NCBI GenBank assembly: GCA_005777315.1
Contig: SXMN01000332.1
Coordinates: 1 to 43,864, forward strand
Direction: 5' to 3'
Length of the DNA stretch: 43,864 nt
Origin: Verrucomicrobiales bacterium
GTDB lineage: Bacteria > Verrucomicrobiota > Verrucomicrobiia > Limisphaerales > F1-12-MAGs170
Shown: positions 42,901 through 43,864 of the stretch, piece by piece
Position numbering within the stretch: position 1 is the stretch's first letter
Layout of the letters: each line of letters starts with the position of its first letter
Translations under genes and position numbers: made by a program
Notes under the pieces: model-generated
Seen by the model: only the letters and a program-made list of their open reading frames with translations
Told to the model about the DNA's origin: nothing
Databases searched by the model: none

Positions 42901-43864
42901 ACAGCGCAGCACAAGCCAACCGCCAGGCTCCCCGCGAAACGTTTGAACAGGCGCGCAACCTTGGCCTGCGTCTCGGCGAATTGCCGGGCGCGTTCGAGTT
43001 CACGTTGGCGGGCGGCTTCACGTTCCTTCTCCTCGCGCTGCGCTACCTCGCGGCTCATGTCGAGGAATGCCATCGCCTCGTCGAAGCCGCCGCCATATTG
43101 CTCGGCCCAGGCGGCGTTCGGCCTGGCTGTGTCGCGCCACGATAAGGCGATCTGCAAATCGGGATCGTGGTAAAGGCCCGCGCGCTTTTCGCCGTGCAAA
43201 GCGGCTGACTCCTGGAGGCGGCGGTAGATGCGCGCCGATTGGGCTTCTTCTTCGACCCAGCTTCGCAACCGGCTCCACACGCGCATGAGGCTCTCGTGGG
43301 AAATGTCGATGACCGCGGTGTCGTCCAGGGCGGATGTCACTGGAGGCATGAGGAAGGTGACGCCCGGCGCGCGATACGCCTCGATCACGGCAGTTGCTAT
43401 GGAAGGGTTCACGCCCGCGATGGCGGTGAGCTGGCTCAAGCGCGTGGGCCGACGGATGCCGCGTCCGTCCGGGCCGCGTTCGGTGAGCGCCTTGAAAATG
43501 CGTGCCGCCGCCGTGCGGTGTTCGTCGGAAGGAAAGGCGTCAAAGATTTCGTCCGCGTGCCGCGACAGGGCCTGGTGCATGCCCCCGGTGGTTTCGTAAT
43601 GTTCGAGGTCGAGGGAGGCGGAGGGAAATGCGGAATGCGGAATGCGGAGTGCGGAGTGGGCGGTGGTTGGCCTCTCGTTGTTGGTGTAGCGTTCTCCCTC
43701 ACCATGAACCGCGCCCCCGCGACCACTCATCTCCCGGCCTGCGGCCACCCTCTCCTCTCCTTCGGAAGGAGAGGAGAGGGCAGGGAGAGGAGTGGTTGGG
43801 TTCAAGGGGTCAGGGCGCGAAACTGGATTCGGCGACTTCTCACCCCGGCCCTCTCCCGCTGGGA
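39966..43864 (-). CDS. STAND-type protein with WD40 propellers, N-terminal part beyond the window
   Basis: The frame is open from the stop at 39966 to the right edge, so the gene is partial. The first recognisable part (LDLEHYETTGGMHQALSRHA to FDEAMAFLDMS, about 43610-43060) is the winged-helix and helical region that follows the nSTAND1 NTPase in PVC proteins. A membrane helix (SLAVGLCCAVGLTIWAF) and coiled coil follow, then about 14 WD40-like repeats (42660-40745; for example IKLWNAETG, VRVWDTATG, VRIWDPATG), a charged helix, and a C-terminal beta domain of 200 residues. The NTPase and any TIR, protease or kinase effector would lie past 43864. The stretch 43618-43864 encodes low-complexity Pro/Gly/Glu-rich sequence that looks like inserted repeat DNA. 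Possible roles are signalling or defence; neither is shown. Confidence 0.85.
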   Translation of the reverse strand, partial: PAGEGRGEKSPNPVSRPDPLNPTTPLPALSSPSEGEERVAAGREMSGRGGAVHGEGERYTNNERPTTAHSALRIPHSAFPSASLDLEHYETTGGMHQALSRHADEIFDAFPSDEHRTAAARIFKALTERGPDGRGIRRPTRLSQLTAIAGVNPSIATAVIEAYRAPGVTFLMPPVTSALDDTAVIDISHESLMRVWSRLRSWVEEEAQSARIYRRLQESAALHGEKRAGLYHDPDLQIALSWRDTARPNAAWAEQYGGGFDEAMAFLDMSREVAQREEKEREAARQRELERARQFAETQAKVARLFKRFAGSLAVGLCCAVGLTIWAFKLRQEAKRQESFAQTKKAEAEAQRSIAQRTAYNASISSVQSDWEKRNYRRVRETLASQKDYAEPSFEWFYWQRMTHLELSSFPTYAKGIRAFSVSRDGKRIALVMNDQTVEVRSLPAGDKLTTFLGHNNQVMNAAFSPDGKMVASCGGLFFNGEIKLWNAETGEEIRSFGGFGNLNDLADPELPEQGVGFRQYALAFSSDGRLLASGGAHGKFGVQIWEVTTGKKVRMLEEGNDGGWIHHLAFSTNGRRIICQAGDTLRLYDSETGELIDSLPGKNGLGGVGFAFSPDSRRLAVLRGKITIYDMSADDFRKVLVEIPESLGTANVEFSPDGKRILCSGNADSVIYDSVTGKHELTLRGGTGPTSEFLDDSRRVISTDGDRWIKIWDASATRELVKIDTGYGAMSIAKDGSRLSVLLPEEGLDGQKVERARNTGGVGVVDTATGKLITQMREHEPSHLDGTAFSRDGKWVASGARDGTFRVWDAQTGKVKQTIEARSQHYSIGFGPKEDTIISTIEQPIRGHAIWDIATGEEIFSPRTRIDGWAWAMSPDGRRLATGDNNANVRVWDTATGNELRKWKAHASQEFGAFMDHNNESMDYSADGRYLVTGAFDGLVKLWDPETGKLVRTMTGHSWNVVGVHFTPDQRRLISQARDGTVRIWDPATGKELLSLSDPLFQGVWTFFVAVSPDGRKVFAAPGHKKEMIIWEGATTEQVASWRKDEEADAARWAAEEPKVEERRLARLEAGKDKQQAAEQKRKRQIAEDFGLLGEAPQHQPSKQTRPLVPGDAGAIRQWLVLAPLPLNFKGEDERSLFRQQIPDEALLRPRVGDQSPGAPGGVAWTLVQLSDESYQLDFVGLVQKSQPGRGTDNLVAYAVTYVVSETPQSNLTILVGSDDMARVYLNEKEVYRSLDLRGWKADGDEVNGLELKAGLNVVIFKVVNGSAGWAGSVRFVDAAGKPVPGIKVTLDPEGKK
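43629..43656. repeat. Four tandem 7-base repeats
   Basis: TGCGGAA, TGCGGAA, TGCGGAG, TGCGGAG in direct succession. They lie at the junction between STAND-family coding sequence and the inserted repeat DNA and encode part of the HSALRIPHSAF stretch. Confidence 0.7.
43748..43780. repeat. Perfect 33-base hairpin palindrome
   Basis: Two perfect 16-base arms (43748-43763 and 43765-43780) of CT- and GA-rich sequence meet at a single central G. A second arm of the same kind (CCCTCTCCCGCTGGGA) begins at about 43850 and is cut by the window end. This is typical of interspersed palindromic repeat units seen in many verrucomicrobial and planctomycete genomes. Confidence 0.7.

Noticed and set aside
1..43864. 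CRISPR array, tRNA, rRNA, integrase or prophage
   Set aside because: I looked for regularly spaced repeats, cloverleaf-type sequences and transposase or integrase motifs and found none.
39966..43864. Anti-phage defence system call for the STAND/WD40 protein
   Set aside because: The NTPase and effector are outside the window, there is no neighbouring defence gene, and such proteins are common in PVC genomes for unknown signalling roles.

Overview
This window looks like chromosomal DNA from a Verrucomicrobia-type member of the PVC superphylum, most likely a soil or freshwater heterotroph near the Pedosphaera/Limisphaerales group. That placement is an inference from gene families. It rests on a giant GDSL / beta-propeller / HEAT / cytochrome c protein of the PVC type, several prepilin-like proteins with an H-X9-DG motif, CotH-kinase and lamin-tail proteins, two ECF sigma factors with the TRWSLV/TNWGMV start typical of planctomycetes and verrucomicrobia, a STAND/WD40 protein at the right edge, and weak or absent Shine-Dalgarno sites at many starts. 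No rRNA, tRNA, CRISPR array, integrase or transposase was recognised.

Layout. 1-3.9 kb: a secreted beta-helix protein cut by the left edge, a divergent ECF sigma factor, a roughly 170-bp element with long imperfect terminal inverted repeats, a Tat-exported sugar-phosphate isomerase-like protein and a small lipoprotein. 3.9-8.6 kb: the multidomain PVC cytochrome, two bases upstream of the lipoprotein gene and probably in one operon with it. 8.8-16.6 kb: housekeeping core, with a DEDDy exonuclease, pssA and a LysE-type exporter in one direction, then rpsB-tsf-PpiD-like-RluA in the other, and mobA divergent from rpsB. 16.5-24.6 kb: a minus-strand run of envelope and secreted proteins (a membrane protein and its small secreted neighbour, a lamin-tail/CotH protein, an H-X9-DG pseudopilin), an aldo/keto reductase, an orphan CheX and a frameshifted pseudopilin. 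24.8-29.9 kb: a secreted NHL propeller, RNase R with a long basic tail, and a secreted Gfo/Idh/MocA oxidoreductase closed by a strong hairpin. 30-33.8 kb: an anchored HEAT-like protein, a glycine-rich RRM protein with a textbook terminator, a 41-residue basic protein and a second ECF sigma factor. 34-43.9 kb: a membrane-fused spermidine-synthase-like protein with an in-frame TGA near its start, a third pseudopilin, a second CotH-like protein and a partial STAND/WD40 protein.

The genes split into a translation and membrane-lipid core and a surrounding accessory set aimed at the cell surface and at extracellular sugar and protein handling. The most unusual points are sequence accidents and repeats. 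Hairpin-rich interspersed repeats recur, including one that appears to sit in frame inside the STAND protein. There is an in-frame TGA in a WW context and a two-base duplication that splits a pseudopilin gene. No convincing new defence or biosynthetic cluster is visible; the closest candidate is the STAND/WD40 protein, whose effector and NTPase parts lie outside the window.
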